From the NCBI GenBank assembly GCA_937868185.1, contig CALMMG010000001.1, forward strand, positions 1 to 64,000: a DNA stretch of 64,000 bases. Reading direction: 5' to 3'. The stretch is from an uncultured Pseudomonadota bacterium. GTDB lineage: Bacteria; Desulfobacterota; Desulfobulbia; Desulfobulbales; Desulfurivibrionaceae. A program made the translations under genes and the position numbers. The notes under the pieces were generated by a model. It was given only the letters and a program-made list of their open reading frames with translations, did not search any database and was not told where the DNA came from. This document shows, piece by piece, positions 41,673-51,281 of this stretch (position 1 is the first letter of the stretch; every line of letters starts with the position of its first letter).

Positions 41673-44228
41673 TCACCTTTCACTCCCGGTCTGGTCCTGC
41701 TTGACCGAGGCGAGGAACTGTTCGAAAAACCGTTCAATGGCCGTCTCATCGCGCATCTGCACATCAAGCTGACGGGTAAAGGAAATCAGCTCGCCCAACC
41801 GGGTAAGAACCCTTTCCATTCGCGGGACGTCGAGGTTTCTGGCCTTAGCGATCACCAGATCTCCCATGCGATCCACCTTGAAATAGAGGCCGGTCAGAAT
41901 AGCGCTGATCAGCCGGGCGCGTCGCTTCCGTTTTGTCGGGTTGGCAATGCCGCCGACAAAACGGAAATAGATATAATTATTATCCGGCTCTGGAGAGAAG
42001 AAGGCATCCACCACATTGAAGTGATAGCCGAGGCGCAGGCAGAGATTGCAGTAATTATCAGCGATAATCGCGAGATTGTCGCCGGGGTAGGAGGACCGGT
42101 TGGCCAGCACGACCAGCGGCTTGCCAATCCCGGCAAGGATTTCCCTCAACCCCAGGACAACCGGCTCCCGCACCTGCGCCGCCTCGCTGAAAAACCCGGC
42201 AAGAATGGGCGTAAGCGGCCGGCAATTCAGCATCTCCAGGGTAAGCTCCTCGCCTTTTTTGGGTATTTTCCCCTTGATGCCCGAGCCGAGATCAATGACC
42301 CGTAATTTGAGCGGGGCCGGCAACCGCACCGGATAACTCGGCAGCCCTGCCCGACCGGGGTACTCTTCATGGAAATGGATGAGGCCGTCGATGGCCTTTT
42401 CGTGGCTGAAGCGCAGGATATCATGAAAGGTCCGGCAATTTTCCGGAACAAAGTCGGCGGCTGCGGGGTTGGCCAGGGTGATCGGCGCTATCCAGCGCAG
42501 AAGTCTCCGGAGAATCCGCAGCTCCGGGGCGCTGCGGTAAGAGAAATCTTCCGTTGCCTGCAGGCGCAGCAAGCCTTTGATGATGCCCCGGTATACCTTC
42601 TTGTTTTCAACATCGATGGTTATTTCCTCACCCTCGGGCAGCAGGCTGGTGGCCTCGCCGGTCCCGAAAAGGGCTGGGGTCCGGTATTCGCGGGCAATGG
42701 TGGCCAGGTGGCCAGTGGGCCCGCCAATGTCCGTAATGATGGCGGAAGCCTTCCAGACAATGGGGCTGAGCCGGGGATCGGGAAACCGGGCTACGGCAAC
42801 AGCGCCCATGGGGAACTGCTCGGGGTCGGTATCCTGGTCCACATGCACGACCAGGCCGGCACCAATACCGAGCTGGGCGATCTGCCCTCTGTCTTCCATG
42901 ATCGGTGCGGAGGCCTGCAATTCAGCGGCAATCTCGCTCGGCAGGGGCAAGGGCTTAGTCGGCAGGGTAAACGGCCTGCTCTGCAGAATGACCAGCTCAC
43001 TGCCCAGGGCCCATTCGATGTCCTGTGGGCCATCAAAGGCTTTTTCCAGAAGAAGGGCCTGCTCGGCCAATTTTCTGATTTCCTCCGGGGTAAGCGAGCT
43101 TGAGCCGCGCCGCAACCCGTTGGCCAGAAAAGCCAGCGGCTCTTCCCCACCCGCCGTGGCCATTGGAGCCATTGGGGTAAGCAGCTCGCTTTCCAGAAGA
43201 GGAAAAGGCCAGGTCCGGCTTACGGTGAAATGGTCTGCGGTGGTGCGGCCGGCAACCAAGCCCTTGGCCGCGCCCCGGACCGAGGTGATGAGCAGGCTAT
43301 TTTCTTCCCGGGCATCGGGGCTGCGGCTGTAGGTTACCCCGGCAACCCGGGAAGGACTCATCACCTGGACCCCGACCGCCATGGGAACGGCATGGTTATC
43401 GCTACCAGAACCGAGGTATTCCAGGGCGGCAAGGGAAAAACGGGAGGCTAGCACCTGGAGGTACGCGGCCAGTACTGCGGGAAGCTTGGGAGCGACCTCA
43501 AGAACCGAGCGGAATTGCCCAGCAAAACTCCTGGTTTCCCCATCTTCGCCCACTGCGCTGCTGCGCACGGCCAGAACCGCATCAGGCCCACACCCTGCCA
43601 GAAGCTGAGCCATCTCCTCCTCTATGGCCACAGCGAGACCGTGGGGCAGACGGGCCTTGCTGAAAAGCAGCTCCATTTGTTGCACCTGCTCTTTTTTTGG
43701 CATCCCAGCGGCGCAGACCGCATCTATCTGGGCAAAAAGATCGTTTTCCTGCATGAAAAGCCGATATGCCGCCACGGTAATAGCAAAACCAGCGGGAACC
43801 GGAAGATGGAGATGGTTGTGAATCTCGCTGAGGGTGGCGTTCTTACTGCCGACCAACCCGTCAAAATCGCTAGTTATCACGGCGTAAGGCAGGGTAAGAC
43901 TTTGGTCGTAGGGCCCGGCATAGCCCACGGCCAGCACGGACAGCTTTCCGGCAATCTCCTCATAACGGTCATAGAGGCCGAGATAGCCATTGCCGGTCAG
44001 ATTGTTGAGACAATAGATGACCTCGCGCACCAGATCGTTGAGCTCGCTCACCACCTCGCCCAGGAATTTTTTGTCAAAAACATATTCGCCGGCCAGGGCG
44101 CTTTCCATGTAAGAAATCTTCTCAAGCACCTCGTTGTTCAAGGAAAGCAGCCGGCGGAAGAGCTGGAAGATCGCGGCAAACGCGGCGGTTTTTTCGATAC
44201 TTTCTGGCAGATCTGGGAGAGAACTCAT
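41673..44228 (-). CDS. PEP-synthase/PPDK-like protein paralog 3
   Basis: GSKNATLSEIHNHLHLPVPAGFAIT, AVRSSAVGEDGETRSFAGQF, GPQDIEWALG, GPTGHLATIARE; C-terminal CRTFHDILRFSHEKA, NYIYFRFVGG. Confidence 0.87.
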   Translation of the reverse strand: MSSLPDLPESIEKTAAFAAIFQLFRRLLSLNNEVLEKISYMESALAGEYVFDKKFLGEVVSELNDLVREVIYCLNNLTGNGYLGLYDRYEEIAGKLSVLAVGYAGPYDQSLTLPYAVITSDFDGLVGSKNATLSEIHNHLHLPVPAGFAITVAAYRLFMQENDLFAQIDAVCAAGMPKKEQVQQMELLFSKARLPHGLAVAIEEEMAQLLAGCGPDAVLAVRSSAVGEDGETRSFAGQFRSVLEVAPKLPAVLAAYLQVLASRFSLAALEYLGSGSDNHAVPMAVGVQVMSPSRVAGVTYSRSPDAREENSLLITSVRGAAKGLVAGRTTADHFTVSRTWPFPLLESELLTPMAPMATAGGEEPLAFLANGLRRGSSSLTPEEIRKLAEQALLLEKAFDGPQDIEWALGSELVILQSRPFTLPTKPLPLPSEIAAELQASAPIMEDRGQIAQLGIGAGLVVHVDQDTDPEQFPMGAVAVARFPDPRLSPIVWKASAIITDIGGPTGHLATIAREYRTPALFGTGEATSLLPEGEEITIDVENKKVYRGIIKGLLRLQATEDFSYRSAPELRILRRLLRWIAPITLANPAAADFVPENCRTFHDILRFSHEKAIDGLIHFHEEYPGRAGLPSYPVRLPAPLKLRVIDLGSGIKGKIPKKGEELTLEMLNCRPLTPILAGFFSEAAQVREPVVLGLREILAGIGKPLVVLANRSSYPGDNLAIIADNYCNLCLRLGYHFNVVDAFFSPEPDNNYIYFRFVGGIANPTKRKRRARLISAILTGLYFKVDRMGDLVIAKARNLDVPRMERVLTRLGELISFTRQLDVQMRDETAIERFFEQFLASVKQDQTGSER

Positions 44229-45739
44229 ACGTCAGTCCCTATGCGGGGCAGTCTGATCCGGAAGGTCGTACCCTTGCCCTTTTCGCTCTCCACCTCTATC
44301 TCGCCGTGGTGGTCCTTAACAATGGCGTAACTCAGCGACAGGCCAAGGCCGGTGCCTTCATTCTTGGTGGTGAAAAAAGGATCGAAGATATGGGCCAGGG
44401 TCTCCGGAGCCATGCCAGCGCCGGTATCTCTTACTACAATAATCGCTTCTTTCCCGGCCATCTGGACGACAAGATCAAGGCGACCTTCAGGGGGCATGGC
44501 CTGGACCGCATTGAGCATCAAGTTGACCAGCACCTGCTGCAAGTGGTTGGGGTTGCCGTTGACCAGCACCGACCGATCGGGATGGTCGTAATGATACACG
44601 ATGCCACCTAGGCGGAACTGATTCTTCACCAGGGTAATGGAGCTTTCCACCAGCGCAACAAGATCCACCGGCTCCATGGTATTGGATTTGCTGGTCCGAG
44701 AAAACTCAAGCAGGTGGTGTACCACCTCCCTGGCTCTGTCCGACTGAACGAGGATATCCCGCACCATGTCCATTCGCTCACTGCAAGCCAGATTTGGCAG
44801 ATCTTCCAGCAGCACCTCGGCAGTGAGCGAGATATTATTAAGCGGATTGTTGATCTCGTGGGCGATGCCCGCCGTTACCTTGCCGATAGCCGCCAATTTT
44901 TCCGACTGAACAAGCTGAACCTGTTTGGTATTGAGGGCCTTGAGCATCAGATTCAGCGAGTTGACCAGCTCGATTCCCTCCACCGAGCACCTGATCTCCT
45001 CCCCCACCGGAATCGAGTTCATCTCCCCCTGCATGATCCTGGCCGAGGCCACACGGATGGCGCTGAGAGGACGCAGGATCCAACGCATCATGTAAAAGAT
45101 GAGGACGGCGCCAAGCATCACAGCCAAGGCCAGGATCAGAACCGCTGATTTCTGGTATCGGGCAACCTCACGCTCCACCTGAAGCCGAGCCCGGGCGTCC
45201 ATGTCAAAAATAATTTTGGTAAGATCCTGACCATGTTTGCGCAGGGCACTCTCCAGGGATTTTTTCCTGAGTGGCGCAAGCTCTGCCTCCATCAATTGTC
45301 GGGAAAGGAATTCGTACCGACCAAGCTCCTTGTCATAAAAGGATTGCAGCTCGTCCTGGTTACCAGGCAAGGTCGCCTTTACTCCGACAATCGCGGCCCT
45401 AACCTGATCGACATAGTCAAGGGCGCTTAACAGATCCTTTTTATCATTGAACAAAAGATAGTTCTTTTCGTAGCGTCTGACCTCAAGAACGTTCTGGTTC
45501 AGCTCATAGAACGACTCGATGATGCGGATCTTGTCCTCTATGCGCCAGAGGGCATAGCTGGCAGTCAGCGTGGCCACGATACCGAGACCGGCGACAATGC
45601 CGATGGTCATCAGGAGCTTGCCCTTGATGGAACGGATTGCCGGAAACAAGAAGCGGCAGGGCAAGAGCTTTGAGGAGGGGATATCTTCCAGCCTGCCCGA
45701 CGGCTCTTGGGCAACAGGAGGGATGCGGGAGCCGTCCAT
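44225..45739 (-). CDS. Membrane histidine kinase with helical periplasmic sensor
   Basis: RRYEKNYLLFNDKKDLLSALDYV sensor, [57 protein letters not shown]. Confidence 0.95.
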   Translation of the reverse strand: MDGSRIPPVAQEPSGRLEDIPSSKLLPCRFLFPAIRSIKGKLLMTIGIVAGLGIVATLTASYALWRIEDKIRIIESFYELNQNVLEVRRYEKNYLLFNDKKDLLSALDYVDQVRAAIVGVKATLPGNQDELQSFYDKELGRYEFLSRQLMEAELAPLRKKSLESALRKHGQDLTKIIFDMDARARLQVEREVARYQKSAVLILALAVMLGAVLIFYMMRWILRPLSAIRVASARIMQGEMNSIPVGEEIRCSVEGIELVNSLNLMLKALNTKQVQLVQSEKLAAIGKVTAGIAHEINNPLNNISLTAEVLLEDLPNLACSERMDMVRDILVQSDRAREVVHHLLEFSRTSKSNTMEPVDLVALVESSITLVKNQFRLGGIVYHYDHPDRSVLVNGNPNHLQQVLVNLMLNAVQAMPPEGRLDLVVQMAGKEAIIVVRDTGAGMAPETLAHIFDPFFTTKNEGTGLGLSLSYAIVKDHHGEIEVESEKGKGTTFRIRLPRIGTDV

Positions 45740-45741
45740 GG

Positions 45742-46140
45742 TTATTTTCCTTGGTTCTGCGTCTCGATGGCACGGAAGATCACCTGCTTCAGCTCATCCA
45801 GGCGAAAAGGCTTGGCAAGAAAGGCAAAAACCCCCTCCTGTTGCGCCAATTCGGCGGTATCCGGCGAGGCATATCCGGTGATGATGATCACTTGGGTGGC
45901 AGGATTATGGCGCCGGACCCGTTTCAACACCTCGATACCGTCGATGCCCTCCATTTTCAGGTCGGTTACCACAACATCAAAAGGCCTTTCAGCTATGGCG
46001 TCCAGGGCAGTGGCCGAGTCGGTGTAGGTCTCTATCTCAAAGCCGATTTTGGTGAAAACCTGATGAAGACGCTTGCCCACAATGGGTTCGTCATCCACAA
46101 CCAGCAAACGGCGAACGACACCGGGATTATTCTCATTCAA
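45742..46140 (-). CDS. Stand-alone response regulator receiver
   Basis: LLVVDDEPIVGKRLHQ, VVTDLKMEGIDGIEVLKRV, no output domain. Confidence 0.93.
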   Translation of the reverse strand: MNENNPGVVRRLLVVDDEPIVGKRLHQVFTKIGFEIETYTDSATALDAIAERPFDVVVTDLKMEGIDGIEVLKRVRRHNPATQVIIITGYASPDTAELAQQEGVFAFLAKPFRLDELKQVIFRAIETQNQGK

Positions 46141-46174
46141 TGGACTACCTCCTACAATCTTAACTGTTCATGCC

Positions 46175-48769
46175 TTAACGGCCCTGCCTTGCGACAATGC
46201 CGTAATCACCCATGAGAAATGCTTCGACATATTGGGCGACTGTTTCATCATCCGTCATCTGTACATCCAGTTGCCGGGTAAAACCAATCAGCCGACCAAG
46301 AATATCCAGGGTTCGTTCCATTTCCGGCTGCGCCAGATTGCTGGTCCGGGCGATGACCAGATCCCCCTTGGTCTGGATGCTAAAATCAAAGGCCTCCAGA
46401 ATCGAGGCGATGAGGGTCGCCCGCCGTGAACGCTTGGCAATATCGGTGGCCCCGCCCAAAAATCGGAAATAGATATGATTGTCCCGCTCCACATCGTGGC
46501 AAAAGGCATCGATGATATTGAAGTGATACCCGAACCGGAAACAGAGATTGACATACGTTTCGCTGATAATAGCAATGTTGTGCCCGGTGTACTGCCCGGA
46601 AAGAGTATCCTGCGGAGTGGTCATCATGCTGTGCATCATGTCTCGAAAACTCACCGACATGGCCTCCTGATGCCAGGCCCCGGGGAAAAGCATCCCCTGG
46701 AGAATAGCCCGAAAGGGGATCGAATGGATGGCGGAAAAGGGGATCTGGTCCCGCGGGGCGTCCGGAGCAAAACCGCCGCCGATGTCGATGGCAAGGATAC
46801 CTGCCTGAATAGGCAGGTCCAGCCGTCTAGCCAGGCCGCCGGGAAAACAATGGTCGTCACGCCCCAACTCCACCAGATGCAGCACTGCGGTTTCATGAAT
46901 AAAGCGAAGCACATCGTGGAAGGTTCGGCAACCTTCTGGCCTGAATTCCTGCATCAGCGGGTCAACCAGATTCAAACGGGAAACCTCCCGGAGAATACGG
47001 CGCAGCATTCGGAACTCCGGGGCCATATGCAGATCCATGGTGGTGGTCGCCTGATAGGTGAGGAGTTCCACTACCCTGCCCCGGTAAATCCGGCGATCTT
47101 CAGCATCCACAGTTATTTCCTCACCGGGAGCTACCTTGGCCATGATATCTGGCACCCCGACCAGGCAGGGAACCCGCAACTCGCGGCAGAGGGTGGCCAT
47201 GTGACTTGCCGGGGTACCCACCTCGGTGACAATGGCGGCGGCCCGATGCATGACCTGGACAAATTGGGAGGAATCGCGGTGGCTGATGAGCACCGCACCC
47301 TCGGGAAAATCCTTGAGATCGGCAAGGGTCTCCACCCAGAAAGCCGGGCCGGCACCGATGCCCTGCTGTGCCACCCGTCCTGCATCCACCGCGATAAGTT
47401 CATACCCTTCGAGTTTTTCGGAAAGCTTTGGTTTTCCACGTTCGCTCTCCGTGATCAACAGAGGTCTGGACTGTAGGATACAAAGAGCACCCTGGGAGTC
47501 CAGAGTCCATTCGATGTCTTGGGGCCGCTTAAAAAACGTTTCCAGATGAATGGCAACTCCGGCGAGTTCCAAAAGGGTTTGCTCATCAAGACAGGGAGCC
47601 TCGACCTGCCCGTTCGCCACCGCTTGCATCGCAAGCCCGCCATCGGCCTCACCTGTTGGCAGCAGGGCTTCATGTTTAGGCGCGATTACCCGTTCAAGAA
47701 CCTGCGGCGGCTCACCCTTACTGATCCGGAAAAAATCCGTGGGCACCTGTCCCTCAACCACCGCCTGCCCCTGTCCCAAGGCACCAACCACTACCATGCT
47801 CTGCGAACCGGGCTCCATTGGATCAATGGAATAGATGATACCGCTGGCCATGGCCCGAATCATGCGCTGGCAACAGGCGGCAATGGACATGGGACTGCCT
47901 TCGGGAAAAACCTGCCGCCGATAACGAATGGCCTTGGAGCCAAAGAGACTGGCCGCCACCAGCAGATAGGCGCGATACACCGCCTCGGCCTGGGGAGGAA
48001 CCTGCAATTCGGAATGAAACTGCCCGGCAAAGGAAAAATCCATGTCCTCTTCCTGGGCACTGCTGCGGACCGCAAGAAAAAGAGGGAGTTCGTTATTGGC
48101 CGCAAGCCGCGTAATAGACTCGGTCAGCATCTCAAGCAAACCCAAGGGCGGCTCGGCGCGGAGGACCTTCTCCCGGAGAAGACGGCGCAGCGCCTCAAGC
48201 TCCTCTTCATCGGGAAGATGTTCGGAAAGCAGCAGCTCAAAACGGTCAAACTCCGGCCGCAGCCCGTTCAGGTCGAGGAGATCGTGAAACAGCCTGGTGG
48301 TGATGACAAACCCTTCCGGCACCCGAACCTTGGGGTTGTGGAGCAGCTCGGAAAGATGCGCGGCCTTGCCGCCCACCAAAGGCCAATGACGGGTTTCGAC
48401 CTCCGCAAGCCAGAGCAGAGCCGGGCCTTCCCGGTCATCGCGTTTGTTGAGGATTGCCCGGACCCGTTCTTCCATGGGGGTAAACACCTCATGCAGGGCC
48501 ACACACTGATCTTGGGTCAGGATATTGATTGCATCAAGGGCGCGGCGCATAGCTGCGATCATCTCCTCAACCGTAGCTTCCACATAACGGAGATCAAAAA
48601 GATACTCGCCGCTCAGCTTCTCGCCCATGTCAGCGATGATCTCAAGGGCCAGATTGTTTGCCTTGAGTACCTCGCGAAACTGGGAGAACACAAGGGGCAG
48701 AGGACGGCAGACCTTGGGCGTGAACCAGCTGTGGGCGGAAAAACCTTTCAGGAAATCACGGAGGGCCAT
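46175..48769 (-). CDS. PEP-synthase/PPDK-like protein paralog 4
   Basis: GGKAAHLSELLHNPKVRVPEGFVITT, AVRSSAQEEDMDFSFAGQF, RPQDIEWTLD, TPASHMATLCRE; C-terminal CRTFHDVLRFIHETA, NHIYFRFLGG. Confidence 0.88.
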   Translation of the reverse strand: MALRDFLKGFSAHSWFTPKVCRPLPLVFSQFREVLKANNLALEIIADMGEKLSGEYLFDLRYVEATVEEMIAAMRRALDAINILTQDQCVALHEVFTPMEERVRAILNKRDDREGPALLWLAEVETRHWPLVGGKAAHLSELLHNPKVRVPEGFVITTRLFHDLLDLNGLRPEFDRFELLLSEHLPDEEELEALRRLLREKVLRAEPPLGLLEMLTESITRLAANNELPLFLAVRSSAQEEDMDFSFAGQFHSELQVPPQAEAVYRAYLLVAASLFGSKAIRYRRQVFPEGSPMSIAACCQRMIRAMASGIIYSIDPMEPGSQSMVVVGALGQGQAVVEGQVPTDFFRISKGEPPQVLERVIAPKHEALLPTGEADGGLAMQAVANGQVEAPCLDEQTLLELAGVAIHLETFFKRPQDIEWTLDSQGALCILQSRPLLITESERGKPKLSEKLEGYELIAVDAGRVAQQGIGAGPAFWVETLADLKDFPEGAVLISHRDSSQFVQVMHRAAAIVTEVGTPASHMATLCRELRVPCLVGVPDIMAKVAPGEEITVDAEDRRIYRGRVVELLTYQATTTMDLHMAPEFRMLRRILREVSRLNLVDPLMQEFRPEGCRTFHDVLRFIHETAVLHLVELGRDDHCFPGGLARRLDLPIQAGILAIDIGGGFAPDAPRDQIPFSAIHSIPFRAILQGMLFPGAWHQEAMSVSFRDMMHSMMTTPQDTLSGQYTGHNIAIISETYVNLCFRFGYHFNIIDAFCHDVERDNHIYFRFLGGATDIAKRSRRATLIASILEAFDFSIQTKGDLVIARTSNLAQPEMERTLDILGRLIGFTRQLDVQMTDDETVAQYVEAFLMGDYGIVARQGR

Positions 48770-48861
48770 GTGCTGCGGTCCTGGGGGGGGAAAGATCGAC
48801 GCAGGACAGATCAGGATACCCTTTTCTGCCCTGCGCCTTGCAACAAAGCGGGGAAATAAAA

Positions 48862-49656
48862 TCAGTGGCTGCCGCCGCCTTTCTTGAAGATTGCACCCAC
48901 ACCCAAGCCGGCGAGCAGAGCGACAATAACAGCCATTATGCCATACAATCCAGCTTGGTCAAAGGCCATTTTTGATAGGGCCGCAACCAGCCCTGTACTC
49001 TTGACTTCAATATTGGCCGAAGCCCGCTCCACCACCTTGCCGTTCCTGACGGCAAGCACATTCACCGTATATATTCCCGGAGGCGCCTGATACGGCCAGG
49101 CAACGTCCACCTTATAGGTGTTGCCATTTTCCCCATGCTGGCGGACAATGGCCCCCTCCCGCATGTCATAGACATTCTCATGCTTCTTGAATTTGAGATA
49201 CTCGTCAAACCATTTTCCGTCCGCAGGATTCCCCTTGCTGTCTTCAATCCGGATATGCCCGCGCAGGGCGTCAAAGCCGAGCAGATTCTGGTTGAGTTCC
49301 GCCGCGTCCAGAATACGGGTCAGCTCGGCGGTGCTGCTTAACAGATACACGCGAGGTGCATCCTTAAATTCAAGGGACCCCTTTTTCATCCAGACCAGAC
49401 CGCCTACTTTTTCATAATTTTTCAAAGCAGTATCAACAGGTTCGCTGGTGATGGTGACGACCAGGTCATCGGTGCTCGCGCTCTGGCCGGTGATTGCCAA
49501 TTGCGCCCCATGATAGGTAAAGGTTATGGGAATATTGTCCGGAGTGACCGAGCAGGTAAGCGCTTGGGCCGCAGGAACAGAGACGGTGGCAAGGCCGAAC
49601 AGCACCAAAGCCATGGCCATAAAAAATCGAGTGGAATTCATGATGGCACGTTTCAT
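48862..49656 (-). CDS. TIGR02186 (Alph_Pro_TM) family membrane-anchored protein
   Basis: Signal peptide MKRAIMNSTRFFMAMALVLFGLATVSVPAAQA, SVTPDNIPITFTYHGAQLAITG, C-terminal TM; start at 49656 immediately after tauE stop. Confidence 0.8.
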   Translation of the reverse strand: MKRAIMNSTRFFMAMALVLFGLATVSVPAAQALTCSVTPDNIPITFTYHGAQLAITGQSASTDDLVVTITSEPVDTALKNYEKVGGLVWMKKGSLEFKDAPRVYLLSSTAELTRILDAAELNQNLLGFDALRGHIRIEDSKGNPADGKWFDEYLKFKKHENVYDMREGAIVRQHGENGNTYKVDVAWPYQAPPGIYTVNVLAVRNGKVVERASANIEVKSTGLVAALSKMAFDQAGLYGIMAVIVALLAGLGVGAIFKKGGGSH

Positions 49657-49657
49657 T

Positions 49658-50587
49658 TTAGTGGCCTCCCGCGTAGGAGAGAAGAATGGAAGGCTCCAGC
49701 ACCAGTTCAAGAATAATCTTAACGGTGACGGCAAGGACGATGATGGAAAGAAGGATTTTCAACTGATCGCCATGGAGCTTACGACCCAAAACGGTGCCGA
49801 TCTGGGCGCCGAACACAGAACCCACCAGAAGAATAATGGCCAGGATAAAATCAACCGTGTGATTGGAGTAGGCCTGGAGATAGGTCACTTCGATGCAAGT
49901 AAAAAGAATCTGAAACAAGCTGGTTCCAACCACAACATGCATGGGCATCCGCAGCATGTAGATCATTACCGGCACCATGAGAAAGCCACCGCCGACCCCC
50001 ATGATGGCGGCAAGCACGCCGACAAAGGTGCCAAGAAAAAGCGGGACCAGGGCCGAATGGGTGACCCCTGATTTTTCAAAGTAGGTCTGCATCGGCAGGG
50101 CCGCAAAGAAGCCGCCCTTCTTTTCCTTCTGAGCAGCTGCCGGAGCAGCTACCGCTGAAGACTTCTTGGTTTTCCGCATGGCATTGAGGCTTTCAACGAA
50201 CATGAAACTGCCGACGCCACCCAGCATAACCACATAGGTCATCTTGATGAGAAAATCCGCGCCGCCAGTGGCACGCAAAAATTTGATAACCTGTACTCCG
50301 CCTGCACCGCCGACAAACCCGCCGATCAAAAGATAGAGGCCCATCTTGAAATCCACGTTGCCGAGGCGCCAGTGAGAAATGGTTCCCGAAGCGGAAGCTG
50401 CCACGATCTGGTTAGCGTCCGTTGCCGCCGCAATGGTTGGCGGGATGCCGACCATCATCAGAAGCGGGGTCATAAGAAACCCCCCACCCACACCAAAGAG
50501 ACCGGACAACAACCCGACCCCCAGTCCCAGGCCCATTACCACCAGATAATTAACACTGGTGAGCGCTATTGGCAGATACATGTACAT
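49658..50587 (-). CDS. Sulfite exporter TauE/SafE family protein
   Basis: Polytopic; GLLSGLFGVGGGFLMTPLLMMVGIPPTIAAATDANQIVA, GVLAAIMGVGGGFLMVPVMIYMLRMPMHVVVGTSLF. Confidence 0.92.
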   Translation of the reverse strand: MYMYLPIALTSVNYLVVMGLGLGVGLLSGLFGVGGGFLMTPLLMMVGIPPTIAAATDANQIVAASASGTISHWRLGNVDFKMGLYLLIGGFVGGAGGVQVIKFLRATGGADFLIKMTYVVMLGGVGSFMFVESLNAMRKTKKSSAVAAPAAAQKEKKGGFFAALPMQTYFEKSGVTHSALVPLFLGTFVGVLAAIMGVGGGFLMVPVMIYMLRMPMHVVVGTSLFQILFTCIEVTYLQAYSNHTVDFILAIILLVGSVFGAQIGTVLGRKLHGDQLKILLSIIVLAVTVKIILELVLEPSILLSYAGGH

Positions 50588-50608
50588 TGTGTTCCTCCTT
50601 TCCCTTTT

Positions 50609-51157
50609 TTACTTTGTTTCAATACCATTAAAGTTGTATCGATCCTTTCGCAGACTGTCAATGAGCATTTCCATGACCGCACTGCTGGGGGCCGACTGTT
50701 TGCATCGGGTAATAATGCGCTCGAGGTCTGGATCGTCCCAAGGCGTTACAACGACAGACCAAAGGACTGGCAGATACCAGTTATCTCTGGCCACAAGCTG
50801 TTTGCGGAGCAAGTCTATCCAAGCGGTCTTCCGTTCGAACGCCTGTTGATCACTAACCCCAAGGACAAGACAAAAAATACGCTGGGCGCAGAGAAAGCCG
50901 ACCAGCGGCTCACCCGACAACCTTTCCAAAATGTGGGCGTGGATGCTGACCCCCTCCTGGCTACCGAGCCCAGTTGCCAGCGAGATGATTTCTCCCCGTG
51001 TCTCCCCAAAGACCTTGTTTTTTTTGTCCGCGTTCCGCTCAGCCCGAAAAACAGCATGGACAATCCCAGTGGTCCGCTTGGCAAGATCAATGGCATGGAC
51101 AACGGCCGGGAGATCGGCGCAAGCGCCGGTCAAAAGAAGGGCAATACCAGCTTCCAT
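50609..51157 (-). CDS. Possible universal-stress/HUP-fold-like small protein, first gene of sigma-54 operon
   Basis: ATG 51157 with GAGGAG SD at 51163-51168; ALLLTGACADLPAVVHAIDLAKRT...; listed upstream ATG 51202 would lie upstream of the predicted transcription start. Confidence 0.6.
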   Translation of the reverse strand: MEAGIALLLTGACADLPAVVHAIDLAKRTTGIVHAVFRAERNADKKNKVFGETRGEIISLATGLGSQEGVSIHAHILERLSGEPLVGFLCAQRIFCLVLGVSDQQAFERKTAWIDLLRKQLVARDNWYLPVLWSVVVTPWDDPDLERIITRCKQSAPSSAVMEMLIDSLRKDRYNFNGIETK

Positions 51158-51204
51158 GAACGCTCCTCGGATGCCCTGATCAGGCAACCATTGCCGGCCC
51201 ATTA

Positions 51205-51220
51205 AGCATTAAGCGTGCCA
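51205..51220 (-). promoter_or_regulatory. Sigma-54 (-24/-12) promoter TGGCACG-CTTA-ATGCT reading leftwards
   Basis: GG-N10-GC spacing exact; 5 of 6 TGGCAC plus G; ~37 nt before SD-preceded ATG. Confidence 0.75.
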
Positions 51221-51281
51221 CTAAACACATCTTGTTGTTTACAGGTTCTTTTCATGATTTGCGCAAAAGAAACAGATAATC

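Noticed and set aside
47519-48859. 446-aa + strand ORF opposite PEPS-like paralog 4
   Set aside because: Antisense shadow ORF with no domain signal
50609-51202. Longer start (MGRQWLPDQGIRGAF...) for the USP-like gene
   Set aside because: That start overlaps the -12 region of the sigma-54 promoter; ATG 51157 has a good SD
51246-51271. TTCTTTT-N12-AAAAGAA inverted repeat between the promoter and enhancers
   Set aside because: A/T-rich low-complexity arms; plausible bending region but no convincing IHF consensus
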